From the NCBI RefSeq assembly GCF_016756395.1, contig NZ_AP018365.1:3509001-3573000 (forward strand): a DNA stretch of 64,000 bases. The letters run 5' to 3'. Made by a program: the position numbers and the translations under genes. Shown here in pieces: positions 52,570-61,679 of the stretch (the first letter of the stretch is position 1; every line of letters begins with the position of its first letter). The notes under the pieces were generated by a model that did not search any database, was not told the origin of the DNA, and worked only from the letters and a program-made list of their open reading frames with translations. This DNA is from Streptomyces sp. SN-593. GTDB taxonomy: Bacteria > Actinomycetota > Actinomycetes > Streptomycetales > Streptomycetaceae.

Positions 52570-53745
52570 CTAACGTGCCTCGTAGACGCGCTTGTGACCG
52601 CGCAGGGCCGCCAGCCGGAAGGGGCCGGTGGTCTCGGCCGGGACGAGGTGGTCCCCGCCGTCGGGCGGGAAGGAGTGCCCGTGCAGTTCGCGGTAGCGGG
52701 CGTGGCCGACCTCCTTGCGCCGGTCGATCGCCTCGCGGTTCGCCGCGGTGCGCAGGTGCTCCCGGTATCCGGGGGCGACGGTGCCGGCGAAGAACTCGGC
52801 GACGCTGCCCGAGCCGTAGCTGAGGAAGCCGACCGCCCGGCCGGTCAGGTCGTCCGCCTGGTCGAGCAGCGCGGCGAGGGCCAGGTACACCGAGGCCGTG
52901 TAGCTGTTGCCGATGACGTTGTTGTAGGCCGTGGTCAGCCCGAGGTGCCGGGTGATCCGCTCCTCGTCGATGTCGTGCCCGCAGTAGTTCAGGAGCTGGC
53001 GGTGGGCCTTGTAGGCCATCTTCGTGAACGGCTGGTGGTAGCAGAACGCGGCGAACTCCTCCAGGGACCGGCCGCCCTGCTCCGTGTAGTCCTTCCAGCT
53101 TCCCTCCACCGCCAGCAGGTAGGCGCCGATGGACTCCTGCCCGTCGACCAGGGCCGTCTCCCGGTAGTTCGGCCGCCAGAAGTCCATGACGTCGGCGGTG
53201 AACACGCCCGACGGGTCCTCGACGCGCACCAGCGCCGGATCGGTGCCGACCAGCATGGCCACGGCGGCCGCGCCCTGGGTGGCCTCACCGGGGCTGTCCA
53301 CGTCGTACCGGGAGACGTCGGAGGCGATCACGAGGACGCGCTGCGCCGGGTCGCGGCGTACCAGGCCGATGGCGAACTGCAGGGCCGCCGTCGCCGCGTA
53401 GCACGCCTGCTTGAGTTCCACGACCCGGGTGGCCGCGGGCAGTCCGAGCAGGGAGTGGACGTAGATGCCGGCCGACTTCGCCTGGTCGATCGAGGACTCC
53501 GTGGCGAAGATGATCGTCCGGATGCCGTCGCCGCCGTGCCGGGCGATGATGGGCGCCGCCGCGGCCGCGCCCATGGTCACGATGTCCTCGTCGGCGGCCG
53601 GCACGCTCATCGACCGCTGGCCGATGCCCACGTGGTACTTGCCGACGTCGGTGCCGTTGTACTCGGCGAGGACCGTGTGCGGCAGGACGAACTCGGTCGT
53701 CGCTAACGACAGGTCGTGAATGCCTATGGCGGAATCGTTGGCCAT
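52570..53745 (-). CDS. mvaS: Hydroxymethylglutaryl-CoA synthase
   Basis: Predicted 391 residues, usual bacterial length. Catalytic residues are visible: Glu83 in ATESSIDQAKSAG, Cys115 in LKQACYAAT and His237 in FCYHQPFTK. It condenses acetyl-CoA with acetoacetyl-CoA to HMG-CoA, the second mevalonate step. The gene begins 5 nt after the HMG-CoA reductase stop, so it is co-transcribed with it. Confidence 0.97.
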   Translation of the reverse strand: MANDSAIGIHDLSLATTEFVLPHTVLAEYNGTDVGKYHVGIGQRSMSVPAADEDIVTMGAAAAAPIIARHGGDGIRTIIFATESSIDQAKSAGIYVHSLLGLPAATRVVELKQACYAATAALQFAIGLVRRDPAQRVLVIASDVSRYDVDSPGEATQGAAAVAMLVGTDPALVRVEDPSGVFTADVMDFWRPNYRETALVDGQESIGAYLLAVEGSWKDYTEQGGRSLEEFAAFCYHQPFTKMAYKAHRQLLNYCGHDIDEERITRHLGLTTAYNNVIGNSYTASVYLALAALLDQADDLTGRAVGFLSYGSGSVAEFFAGTVAPGYREHLRTAANREAIDRRKEVGHARYRELHGHSFPPDGGDHLVPAETTGPFRLAALRGHKRVYEAR

Positions 53746-53750
53746 TTTCC

Positions 53751-54809
53751 CTAGACACCAGCCTTTGCTGTCGGGTTGTCGCGTTCCAGCCGGACGTGTG
53801 CGCGCATGAGTTCGCCCGGGTTCGTCTGGGCCGCGAGGAGGGAGAGTTCACCGCACAGCACCGTCGCCGCCGCGATGACGGCGAGCCGGCGGGCGTTGTC
53901 CCCGGGGCCCCGCTCGTCCCGGCAGCCGAGCCGGGCCAGGTTGGACTCCACGAAGTCGAGCCCCTTGCCGTTGCCGACGGTGCCCACGATCAGGTTGGGC
54001 AGGGTGCAGGCGAAGTAGAGGTCGCCGTCCCGGTCCTCGGCCATGACGACGCCCTGCGAGCCCTCGACGATGTTGGCCGCGTCCTGGCCGGTGGCCAGGT
54101 AGAAGCCGAGCAGCATGTTCGCGAAGTGGGCGTTCGCCGAGCGGATGCCGCCGGCGAGCAGGGTCCCGAGCATGTTCTTGCGGATGTTCAGCTCCACGAC
54201 CGCGGCGGCCGTGGTGTGCAGGACGCCGTCGACCACGTCGCGCGGCACGAGCAGCTCGGTGACCACGTTCTTGCCGCGGCCGAGGATGCCGTTGATCGCG
54301 GTCGCCTTCTTGTCCGTGCAGTAGTTCCCGGAGATCGACCCGTAGGAGATGCCCGGGATCGTCTCCAGCAGGTGCCCGAGCAGCGCGTCGGAGGCGAGCG
54401 TGGCCATGTTGTGGCCCGACGCGTCGCCGGTGCTGAACTCGAAGCGGATGAAGAGCAGGTTGGCGTTGATCTCGTGGCGCACGCCGATCAGCTCGGCGAA
54501 CCGGCTGCAACCGCGCACCACTGTGCGCAGCTCGTCGAGGTGCGCGTCGATGGTCCGCGCGGCCGTCAGCGCGGTCTGCGCGTCCGCCGCCTCCACCAGC
54601 ACCGACCGGGTCATCCGCTCGTCGACGAGGGTGGCGACGATGCCCCGCTCGGAGAGCATGGAGACCTTCGCCCCCCGCCCCACGGAGGGCCACAGCGGCG
54701 ACTCGTAGGTGGCGAGCGGGACCCGGGTCTCGGTGGCGGCCACGTTCCCCGAGATGCGCACGGGGCCCACCCAGCGCATCGGAACCCCGGCGATCGCCTC
54801 GTCGGTCAT
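53751..54809 (-). CDS. mvaA: HMG-CoA reductase
   Basis: Predicted 352 residues, the length of streptomycete enzymes. Motifs: TGDASGHNMATLASD, GNYCTDKKATAINGI with the catalytic Lys, GTVGNGKGLDF, and a C-terminal region without the large eukaryotic membrane domain. It reduces HMG-CoA to mevalonate with NADPH and is the committed step. The ATG overlaps the IPP isomerase stop by 4 nt (ATGA). Confidence 0.96.
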   Translation of the reverse strand: MTDEAIAGVPMRWVGPVRISGNVAATETRVPLATYESPLWPSVGRGAKVSMLSERGIVATLVDERMTRSVLVEAADAQTALTAARTIDAHLDELRTVVRGCSRFAELIGVRHEINANLLFIRFEFSTGDASGHNMATLASDALLGHLLETIPGISYGSISGNYCTDKKATAINGILGRGKNVVTELLVPRDVVDGVLHTTAAAVVELNIRKNMLGTLLAGGIRSANAHFANMLLGFYLATGQDAANIVEGSQGVVMAEDRDGDLYFACTLPNLIVGTVGNGKGLDFVESNLARLGCRDERGPGDNARRLAVIAAATVLCGELSLLAAQTNPGELMRAHVRLERDNPTAKAGV

Positions 54810-55897
54810 CGTCTGTCTCCCGTCGTCTCGTGGGCGCCGTCCCGGCCGCCGGAACGGCCGGCGAACGCCCGGGTGTCGATCCCCCGGTCCGCGCAGAACT
54901 CGCGCAGCCCGCCGTGGATCACCAGGTCGCGGTGCGTCAGGTCGGCGGGGGTGCGCGCGCCGAGCAGGGTCAGGAGTGCGGCGAGTTGGTCGAGCCAGGT
55001 CGTGATCCGGTCGATCAGCGCCCCCACGCCGCCGTCGAGCAGCGTGCGCAGGAAGGTGCCGGACACGCCGACACCGGACGCGCCGAGCGCCAGCGCGCGG
55101 GCCACGTCGAGCGGGTTGCGCACGCCGCCGGAGGCGAGGACCGGGATCGGGGCGCCCTGCGCGTCCAGCAGGCACGCGGCCGTGGACTGCCCCCAGCCGG
55201 TGAGGTAGGCGTAGTCGGCGAGTTCGCGCCGGCCGTTCTCGATGCGGGCGAAGTCGGTGCCGCCCCGGCCGCCGAGGTCGGCGACCCGCACGCCCAGGTC
55301 CTCCAGCAGGTGGACGGTCTCGCGGCTCAGGCCGAAGCCGACCTCCTTGACGATCACGGGGACGTCGACGCCGGCCGCGATCTTCCCGATCTGCGGCGCC
55401 CAGGAGGCGAACGACCGGTCGCCTTCGGGCATCACCGTCTCCTGCACGGTGTTGACGTGGATCTGGAGGGCGTCGGCCCGGAGCAGGTCGACGGCCCGCC
55501 GCGCCCTGTCGACGGAGGCCGTCGCGTTGACGTTGGCCAGGACGAACCCGTCCGGGTTCTGTTCGCGCAGCACGCTGAAGGTGCCGGCGCAGTCCGGATC
55601 CTTGAAGTAGGCGCTCATCGAGCCGGAGGCGATCGGCACGCCGGTCTCGCGCGCGGCGATGCCCAGGTCCCGGTTGATGGCGCCGGTCCGCTGGCTGCCG
55701 CCGGTCATCGCGTTGATGTAGAGCGGCACCCGCCAGGAGATGCCGGCGAAGCCGGTGGCCAGGCAGACGTCCTCCCGGTCGATGCCGGCCAGGGCGTGGT
55801 GGACGAACGACACGTCGTCGAACTGGTTGCGCCCGTGGTGCTGCTGCTGTTGCTCGACGGCGAGCCGGACGTGGTCGTCCTTGCGATCGGCGATCAT
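54806..55897 (-). CDS. fni: Type 2 isopentenyl-diphosphate delta-isomerase
   Basis: Predicted 363 residues. FMN-dependent TIM barrel with NAMTGGSQRTGAINRDL, SGSMSAYFKD, QIHVNTVQE (His, Gln and Glu of the active site/Mg site), IVKEVGFGLSRET and ASGGVRNPLDVARALALGA. It interconverts IPP and DMAPP, needed because mevalonate yields only IPP. 4-nt overlaps on both sides (ATGA) tie it to the kinase and reductase genes. Confidence 0.97.
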   Translation of the reverse strand: MIADRKDDHVRLAVEQQQQHHGRNQFDDVSFVHHALAGIDREDVCLATGFAGISWRVPLYINAMTGGSQRTGAINRDLGIAARETGVPIASGSMSAYFKDPDCAGTFSVLREQNPDGFVLANVNATASVDRARRAVDLLRADALQIHVNTVQETVMPEGDRSFASWAPQIGKIAAGVDVPVIVKEVGFGLSRETVHLLEDLGVRVADLGGRGGTDFARIENGRRELADYAYLTGWGQSTAACLLDAQGAPIPVLASGGVRNPLDVARALALGASGVGVSGTFLRTLLDGGVGALIDRITTWLDQLAALLTLLGARTPADLTHRDLVIHGGLREFCADRGIDTRAFAGRSGGRDGAHETTGDRR

Positions 55898-57009
55898 TCC
55901 TCGTTCCCTTCCGCGGCGGCACGGATGCGGAGGGGCCGCACCCCGGCGCGGGCCCACCGCTCGCGCAATCGGGCGATGTCGTGTGGGGCTGCGGCGTCCA
56001 GGAGCGCGATGCCGCAGTCGCCGCCGCCCGCCCCGGAGGGCTTGGCCGCGCCTCCGACGGCTTCGGCGGCCTCGCACAGCGCCGTCAGCCGGGGGGTGAA
56101 GATCCCCAGGGCGACCTCGTCGTCCAGCCGGGCCAGCTCCTGCCGGGCCCGCCGGACCTGCTCCTTGAGCTCTCGTCCGCAACGCCGCTCCAGCGCGGCG
56201 GCCGCCGCCCGGGCGCAGTCGGCGGTGGTGCGGACGAACCGCCGGTGGGCGTCGGTGCCGCGCCACTGCCGCCGGTGCAGGTCCGCCACCAGGGCCGTGG
56301 TGGAGGCCGGTGTCCCGGTCCACCCGACCTCCAGCGCGAGGCCCTCGGGGGCGGGCAGACGGCGTACCCCGAACCCGGGCCAGGGCGCGCGGAGCGCCTC
56401 CTCGATCCCGCGCTCGCGGGCCAGGGCCAGGACGGCGTCCCGGTCGGGCGCGCGGTAGGCGATCCAGCCGCCCCAGGTGCCGGCGGCGAGGTCGCCGCCG
56501 GAGCCCTTGGGGTCGATCCCGGCGGTGGCGAGCAGCGCCAGCCGGAACCGCTCCTCGGCGGACAGGGCGAGGCCGCAGTACGCGGCCGTGGCGGCGACGG
56601 TCGCCACGGTCACCGCGGCGCTGGAGCCCAGACCGTACTTGGTGCCGTGGTCGTGCAGGTCGCTCTCGATCGACACGCCGAACGACGGCGCGGGACACCC
56701 GCGTTCGGCCAGCAGCCGGGCCACCGTCTCGATCGCGCCCGTCACGTGGGCGAGCCCGGCGCCCGCGTCCGCCCCGTCGCCGGTGCCGTACGGCCGGAGC
56801 CGGCCGCGGCTCCACCGGAGGCGGGCGCCGCGCGGGCCGAGGTCGGAGGAGATCTCGACGCCGTGCCCGGCCGGGCCGGTCAGGGTGACGGTGACGTAGC
56901 GGTCGACCGCGACGAGGACCGCGGGGTTGCCGGGCTCGACGACCGCGTACTCCCCCACCACGAACAGCTTGCCCGGCGCGCGGCGCACGGCGGTCCGCTG
57001 ACCGGTCAT
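55894..57009 (-). CDS. mvaK2: Phosphomevalonate kinase
   Basis: Predicted 371 residues, GHMP kinase fold. Motif 1 is RRAPGKLFVVGEYAVVEPG; motif 2, the ATP loop, is KYGLGSSAAVTVATVAA; motif 3 is KPSGAGGGDCGIALLD. It phosphorylates 5-phosphomevalonate. Overlaps by 4 nt both the decarboxylase gene before it and the isomerase gene after it. Confidence 0.96.
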   Translation of the reverse strand: MTGQRTAVRRAPGKLFVVGEYAVVEPGNPAVLVAVDRYVTVTLTGPAGHGVEISSDLGPRGARLRWSRGRLRPYGTGDGADAGAGLAHVTGAIETVARLLAERGCPAPSFGVSIESDLHDHGTKYGLGSSAAVTVATVAATAAYCGLALSAEERFRLALLATAGIDPKGSGGDLAAGTWGGWIAYRAPDRDAVLALARERGIEEALRAPWPGFGVRRLPAPEGLALEVGWTGTPASTTALVADLHRRQWRGTDAHRRFVRTTADCARAAAAALERRCGRELKEQVRRARQELARLDDEVALGIFTPRLTALCEAAEAVGGAAKPSGAGGGDCGIALLDAAAPHDIARLRERWARAGVRPLRIRAAAEGNEE

Positions 57010-58061
57010 CGACCGTCCCCGCCCAGCAGGCGGGCTCCCGGCCCCGGCCCGGCGACGAGCACGGTGCCGTCCGCGGCCGCCTCCCACAGCGCCGCGGCGA
57101 CCTGGCCGGCGTCGGCGCGGCGGCACAGGACCTTGACGTTGGGTCCGGCGTCCATGGTGGCGTAGGCCGGGACGCCGTCGCGTCGGATCCGGAGCACCCG
57201 GTCGAGGACGGCGAGGGTGGCCGGCGTCATGTAGCGCACCGCCGGCCGGGCCGCGAGCATCGTCGCGTGCATGCCCAGCGCGTTGCGCTCGGCGACCTCC
57301 CCGACCGTCTCGATGTCGCCGGCGAGCAGTGCGGCCCGCATCTCGGCCAGGTCCGCCCCGCTGGACGCGGCCCACGACTCGTACAGCGGCGAGGTGTCCA
57401 CGGTCCGCCGCATGGCGGTCCTGCTGGAGACCTCCTTGGGGCCCGCGTCGAGCACGGCGACGACCAGTGCCGGGTCGAGGTCCCCCGTGGGCACCGGTTC
57501 GGCGTGGGAGGCGAGGTCGGCCTCCTGCGCGGTGCCGCGGGCCGGGCCCGCGTGCCACACCGCGAAGCCGCCGAAGACCGACCGGGAGGCCGACCCGGAG
57601 CCGCGCCGGGCCAGCCGCGACAGGGCGGTGGCGTCGAGGTCGAGCCCGTACGCGGCCGCGGCGGCGACCGCGAGGGCGGCGAAACCGCTGGCGGACGAGG
57701 CGAGGCCCGCTCCGGTCGGGACGGTGTTCTCGCTGTCCACGACGGCCCGGTGCGCCCGCCCGGCCCGCTCCCGGACCAGGTCGAGGAAGGCGACGACCCG
57801 GCGCAGTGCCTCGCCCCGGGCGGGGGCGCCGTTCAGGGTGACCTGGTCGTGCGCGGCGTCGGCCCGGAGGCGGACGCGGGTGGTCGTGGGGAAGACGTCC
57901 AGGGTCATCGACAGGCTGTCGACGCGGGGCAGGACCAGGTCCTCGTCGCGCTTGCCCCAGTACTTGATGAGCGCGATGTTCGGGTGCGCGACGGCGGTGG
58001 CCTCCTCGGTGGCACCCTGCTCCGGCGCGGCGGCCAGGGTGGCCGGGTGTTCAGAGCGCAT
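57006..58061 (-). CDS. mvaD: Diphosphomevalonate decarboxylase
   Basis: Predicted 351 residues, GHMP fold. Family signature AHPNIALIKYWGKRDEDLVLP, the ATP loop PTGAGLASSASGFAALA, and the catalytic Asp in YATMDAGPNVKVL. It converts mevalonate diphosphate to IPP with loss of CO2. Its ATG lies 11 nt inside the mevalonate kinase gene. Confidence 0.97.
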   Translation of the reverse strand: MRSEHPATLAAAPEQGATEEATAVAHPNIALIKYWGKRDEDLVLPRVDSLSMTLDVFPTTTRVRLRADAAHDQVTLNGAPARGEALRRVVAFLDLVRERAGRAHRAVVDSENTVPTGAGLASSASGFAALAVAAAAAYGLDLDATALSRLARRGSGSASRSVFGGFAVWHAGPARGTAQEADLASHAEPVPTGDLDPALVVAVLDAGPKEVSSRTAMRRTVDTSPLYESWAASSGADLAEMRAALLAGDIETVGEVAERNALGMHATMLAARPAVRYMTPATLAVLDRVLRIRRDGVPAYATMDAGPNVKVLCRRADAGQVAAALWEAAADGTVLVAGPGPGARLLGGDGR

Positions 58062-59052
58062 CTTCGGCAGGCCCTCCCAGCGGCACGGTCCAGGTCTGCG
58101 CGGCGCCTGCCGCGTGGAGCCCCCGGACGACCTCGGGGGCGCGGTCCGGACGGGTCAGGACGATGGCGCAGCCGCCCAGGCCGCCGCCGGTGATCTTGGC
58201 ACCGAGGCCGCCCGCGGCGAGCGCGGCGTCGACGAGCGCGTCGACGGCCCCGGTGCTGAGCCCGGCTCCTCGCAGCAGGTCGTGGTAGTGCGTCAGCCGC
58301 GAGCCGAGCTCCTCCGGCCGGCCGCCCGCGAGCGCCTGCCGGGCCTCCTCGGTCAGTCGGGACGCGCGGCGCACGAACCGCTCCCGCGCTCCGTCCTCCC
58401 GTGCGAACCCGTCCCGCAGCAGCGCGACCGCGTCCTTGGTGCGGCCCATGGCCCCGCTGTCCGCGATGACGAACAGGCCGTCGCAGCCGATGCTCAGCTC
58501 CTGGACCTCGCCCCCGCGGAACAGCAGCGGGGCGGACGCGCCGACGGTCCGCGCGTCCACTCCGCTGGAGCGGCCGTGGGCCACGTTCTCGGCCGTCTGC
58601 ACCAGGTCGAACGTCTCGTCCTCCGTGAGGTCGAGACGGTGGAGGTCGGCGAGTGCGCGGACGACCGCGCGTGCGCAGGCCGCGCTGGAGCCGAGCCCGC
58701 GGCCGGGCGGGATCGTGGCGTCGACGGCCACGTCGAGGTGCGGGCCGCCGTCGGCGCCGGTGAGCGCCGTGAACCCGGCGACCAGCCGGCGCAGGCCCTC
58801 GGACGCCTGCGCGACCATCGGGCGCGACGGGGAGCCGGCCGACGTGAAGGACACGCCGCCCGGTGCCCCGCGGCCGGACCGGCGGGCCCACGCCGTGACC
58901 GTCAGTTGCGGAACGGGGAGGGCGAGCGCGGGAGCCCCGTACACGACGGCGTGCTCTCCGAGCAGGATGGCCTTGGCGTGGGCGCGGCCGATGCCGACGG
59001 AAACGCCCCGGCGGTCCTCCGGCACCCCCTCGACCGAGGTCGGCAGCGTCAA
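58051..59052 (-). CDS. mvaK1: Mevalonate kinase
   Basis: Predicted 333 residues, GHMP fold: GIGRAHAKAILLGEHAVVYG, PPGRGLGSSAACARAVV and KITGGGLGGCAIVL. It phosphorylates mevalonate and is the first of six tightly coupled mevalonate genes. I chose the TTG at 59052 because AGGGAG lies 9 nt upstream and no ATG/GTG exists close to the conserved start; a second TTG at 59061 is possible. From memory, the CL190 protein is annotated a few codons longer over this same ribosome site. Confidence 0.95.
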   Translation of the reverse strand: MTLPTSVEGVPEDRRGVSVGIGRAHAKAILLGEHAVVYGAPALALPVPQLTVTAWARRSGRGAPGGVSFTSAGSPSRPMVAQASEGLRRLVAGFTALTGADGGPHLDVAVDATIPPGRGLGSSAACARAVVRALADLHRLDLTEDETFDLVQTAENVAHGRSSGVDARTVGASAPLLFRGGEVQELSIGCDGLFVIADSGAMGRTKDAVALLRDGFAREDGARERFVRRASRLTEEARQALAGGRPEELGSRLTHYHDLLRGAGLSTGAVDALVDAALAAGGLGAKITGGGLGGCAIVLTRPDRAPEVVRGLHAAGAAQTWTVPLGGPAEDAL

Positions 59053-59170
59053 AGCGCTCAACTCCCTGTGTCGTTCGGGTGGGTTCGCGTGGTGCGGCGG
59101 TGCGGGAGGGCGGTGCGGGAGGCCGCCGGCGTCGCTCACGGGCGGCCGTCCGCCGCGCACCTCCCGCCGG

Positions 59171-60523
59171 TCACCGCGGCTCGGGCGTCATGAGGAGGCG
59201 GCGGGGGTGGAGCGTGGTCTCCGGCGCGGTGCGGACCCGGTGGCCGGGATCGGGGCGCAGCTTCCACTTCTGCGTCACCACGTCGAGGATGACCTCCAAC
59301 TGCTCCCAGGCGAACGGCTCGCCGATGCACCCCTTCGATCCGACGCCGAAGGGGATGTAGGAGGCGTCGGAGCTGCTGGGACGCAGGGAGAGCCACCGGT
59401 CGGGGTCGAACCGGTGCGGATCGGGGTAGCGTCCGGGGTCGCGGTGCAGCAGGTACGAGCTGAAGACCAGGTTCGTGCCCGCCGGGAGCCGGTGGCTGCC
59501 GAGCCGGACGTCCACCAGGGCCTTCCGGCACGAGATCCACACCGGCGGGTAGAGCCGGAGGATCTCCGCGAGGAACCGGAGGGTGTAGCCGGAGGCGCCG
59601 TGTTCCAGGCCGGCGCCCGCGGTGCGCCGGTGCACCAGGTCCTTCAGGAGTTGTTCCTCGGCCGAGTCGTCGGTGGAGAGCACGTGCAGGGCCCAGGACA
59701 TGACGGAGGCCGTGGTGACGGTGGCCGCGGTCAGCATCATGACCGCCTCCTCGCACACCTGCTCCGGCGTCAGGACGCGGTTGCCCTCGCTGTCGGAGTC
59801 CGCCAGGAGCGCCGAGAGGTAGCCGGCCGTCGACGTGGGGGAGTCCAGGAGACCGGCGATGCACTCCGAGAGGAGTTCCCGGAACTCCCTGCGTGCCCGG
59901 GACAGCCGGGCGGACGCGCCCGGACGCGCCGCGCGGGCCGCCGCCTTGCCGTAGAGCGGCTTGCGGATCATCTCCCAGGCCAGGCGGGAGAGCCGCTCGC
60001 TCAGTGCCTTGATCGTCGCCTGCGGCAGCCCGACGATGAGCGTCCCGGTGACGATCGCGCAGGTGATCCGGCACATCTCGGCCTGGACGTCCACCGGTTC
60101 CCCGGCCCGCCACGAGGAGATGGTGTCGCTGACGATGTCCCGCATCGCGGGAACGTACTCGTCGATCCTCGCCGACCGGACGTAGGGGTTCGCCAGGCGC
60201 CGGTAGTGCCGGTGCATGGACTCGTCCTCCGAGAGCATCCCCACCCGGCTGAGGTTCCTGGCCTTCCGGAAGAGCTCGCCCTTGCCGTAGTTCCGGCTCT
60301 CGCCCACCAGGATGTCGCGGACCAGGACCGGGTCCCGCACGAAAACCGCCTCGATGCCGTCCACCGTCAGGTGGCGCAGCGTGTGCCCCCGCAGGAGGCT
60401 CTCCATCTGGCTGAACCGGAACGCGGGACTGCCGTGCCCACCGCGTTCCTCGCGCTCGTCGTGTTCGACGCGGCCCCCCGGTTCGCCCTGGTCCAGGGTT
60501 GCCGAGTCCATCCGACCCGTCAT
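59171..60523 (-). CDS. Cytochrome P450
   Basis: Predicted 450 residues from the ATG at 60523, with AGAGGTGG upstream. The ExxR motif is EILR (320-323) and the heme loop is PFGVGSKGCIG with Cys399 as thiolate ligand. In the I-helix the usual (A/G)Gx(D/E)TT reads AATVTT (266-271), so the acidic residue of the acid-alcohol pair is Val. This suggests an atypical oxidation, or nitrene or other group-transfer chemistry. Ferredoxin partners are not adjacent. It lies between the prenyltransferase gene and the mevalonate operon and probably oxidises the prenylated product. Confidence 0.95.
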   Translation of the reverse strand: MTGRMDSATLDQGEPGGRVEHDEREERGGHGSPAFRFSQMESLLRGHTLRHLTVDGIEAVFVRDPVLVRDILVGESRNYGKGELFRKARNLSRVGMLSEDESMHRHYRRLANPYVRSARIDEYVPAMRDIVSDTISSWRAGEPVDVQAEMCRITCAIVTGTLIVGLPQATIKALSERLSRLAWEMIRKPLYGKAAARAARPGASARLSRARREFRELLSECIAGLLDSPTSTAGYLSALLADSDSEGNRVLTPEQVCEEAVMMLTAATVTTASVMSWALHVLSTDDSAEEQLLKDLVHRRTAGAGLEHGASGYTLRFLAEILRLYPPVWISCRKALVDVRLGSHRLPAGTNLVFSSYLLHRDPGRYPDPHRFDPDRWLSLRPSSSDASYIPFGVGSKGCIGEPFAWEQLEVILDVVTQKWKLRPDPGHRVRTAPETTLHPRRLLMTPEPR

Positions 60524-60608
60524 TGCACCCACCTCTCGTACGTCGTTCCGCGTGCGCTCCGTGACCGGATCCGGCCGTGGCGGCCCGCCGCGCGAGCAGC
60601 ACAAAGAA

Positions 60609-60636
60609 GGGAGATCCCGCAGGGGCGGGATCTCCC
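60609..60636 (-). terminator. Intrinsic terminator/attenuator after the prenyltransferase gene
   Basis: A perfect 12-bp stem (60609-60620 with 60625-60636, loop AGGG) is followed on the minus strand by TTCTTTGT, a proper T-rich tail. It lies 23 bp after the prenyltransferase stop and before the P450 gene, so it would lower or end read-through into P450 and the mevalonate genes. Confidence 0.8.
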
Positions 60637-60659
60637 GGGAGCGCGTGAGCGGTTCCGCG

Positions 60660-61577
60660 TTACGCGGTTTCCTTGTCGCGAGCCGCGATGTAGGCGGCGT
60701 TCAGCCGGCTGACGGAGTGCCAGCGGTAGTACGACTGGAGCTTGTAGTACTCCTCGCCGCCGGACGTCACGGCGGCGTAGACCATCTTGACGTCGTCGAC
60801 CCCGTAGGTGACGTTCTTCACGAAGTGCTCGACCTTGGTGCCCAGCCGGGCGAAGAACGCCATCGGATCGTCCGTCTTCACGCCGTAGGAGATCCGCTCG
60901 ATCTCCATGGTGTCCCAGTTCAGGGTGGTGTAGAGGCCGAACGACCGCTCGCAGAAGGCGAACATCTGCTCGCTGGGGCTCGGCAGCCCGATGTCCTGGT
61001 GCATCGCCAGGACGGTGTCCCGCTCGAAGCACTGGGCGGGTGCCGCGAAGTACACGTTCATGGTGCGGCTGCGGTAGTCGATGCCGATGACGTCGACCTT
61101 CTCCGCCAGGCCGTAGCGGGTGAAGAAGGCGGTGTTCCCGGCCAGGCTGCGCGGCATCGACGCCAGGCCGGTGAGCCGGTCCAGCGTCTCGTGCTCCCCG
61201 GCCGGGAAGTACACCCAGATCTTCTTGAACCCGGAGACGACCCCGAGGTCGACGCCGTAGCTGTCGATGGGGCACAGCCGCTGGAGGTCGGCGAGCAGGT
61301 CGCCGACGGGGTGGTCCGTCTTCTCGATCAGACCGTTCGCCAGGGCCACGGAGTAGGGGTCGATGTCCTTGGGAAGGGTGAAGCGGGTGTCGAAGTCCCC
61401 CTCGTGCCGCGCGTTGGTGGCCACCCTGAAGGCGATCACGGCCTGGGGAAGAGCGTCCTCGAAGGCGGTGAGGACGGGCCAGACGACGTCACGCGAGGCG
61501 GTCACGTCCAGCAGGCCGGCTGACTTCTCGATGGCTGAGTAGACACTCGCCACGTCGACATCGGCTGCATCCGGCAT
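60660..61577 (-). CDS. ABBA-type aromatic prenyltransferase (NphB/CloQ family)
   Basis: Predicted 305 residues, the NphB length, with a close family pattern: VYSAIEKSAGLLDV at the start, DPYSVALANGLI, HPVGDLLADLQRLCPIDSYGVD, GFKKIWVYFP, FGLYTTLNWDTMEIERI and EEYYKLQSYYRWHSVSRL. These soluble enzymes attach dimethylallyl, geranyl or longer chains to aromatic rings such as naphthoquinones and phenazines. GGAG lies 7 nt before the ATG. Donor supply is encoded by the adjacent mevalonate genes; the aromatic acceptor is unknown. Confidence 0.93.
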   Translation of the reverse strand: MPDAADVDVASVYSAIEKSAGLLDVTASRDVVWPVLTAFEDALPQAVIAFRVATNARHEGDFDTRFTLPKDIDPYSVALANGLIEKTDHPVGDLLADLQRLCPIDSYGVDLGVVSGFKKIWVYFPAGEHETLDRLTGLASMPRSLAGNTAFFTRYGLAEKVDVIGIDYRSRTMNVYFAAPAQCFERDTVLAMHQDIGLPSPSEQMFAFCERSFGLYTTLNWDTMEIERISYGVKTDDPMAFFARLGTKVEHFVKNVTYGVDDVKMVYAAVTSGGEEYYKLQSYYRWHSVSRLNAAYIAARDKETA

Positions 61578-61622
61578 CGTTTGTCTCCAAAGGGTTCGGG
61601 TTCCTGTGGGCATTGCTGGTGT

Positions 61623-61671
61623 GGTGCCCGGGCGCGCGCGGCGATGGCCGCGCGCGGCGCCGCCGGGCACC
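61623..61671 (-). terminator. Large GC-rich hairpin after methyltransferase 2
   Basis: GGTGCCCGG (61623-61631) pairs with CCGGGCACC (61663-61671), and the inner CGCGCGGC/GCCGCGCG arms close on the loop GATG. No T-run follows. It lies 8 bp after the methyltransferase stop and 45 bp before the prenyltransferase ATG, so it may act as a terminator or RNA stabiliser. Confidence 0.55.
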
Positions 61672-61679
61672 GCGCCGGG

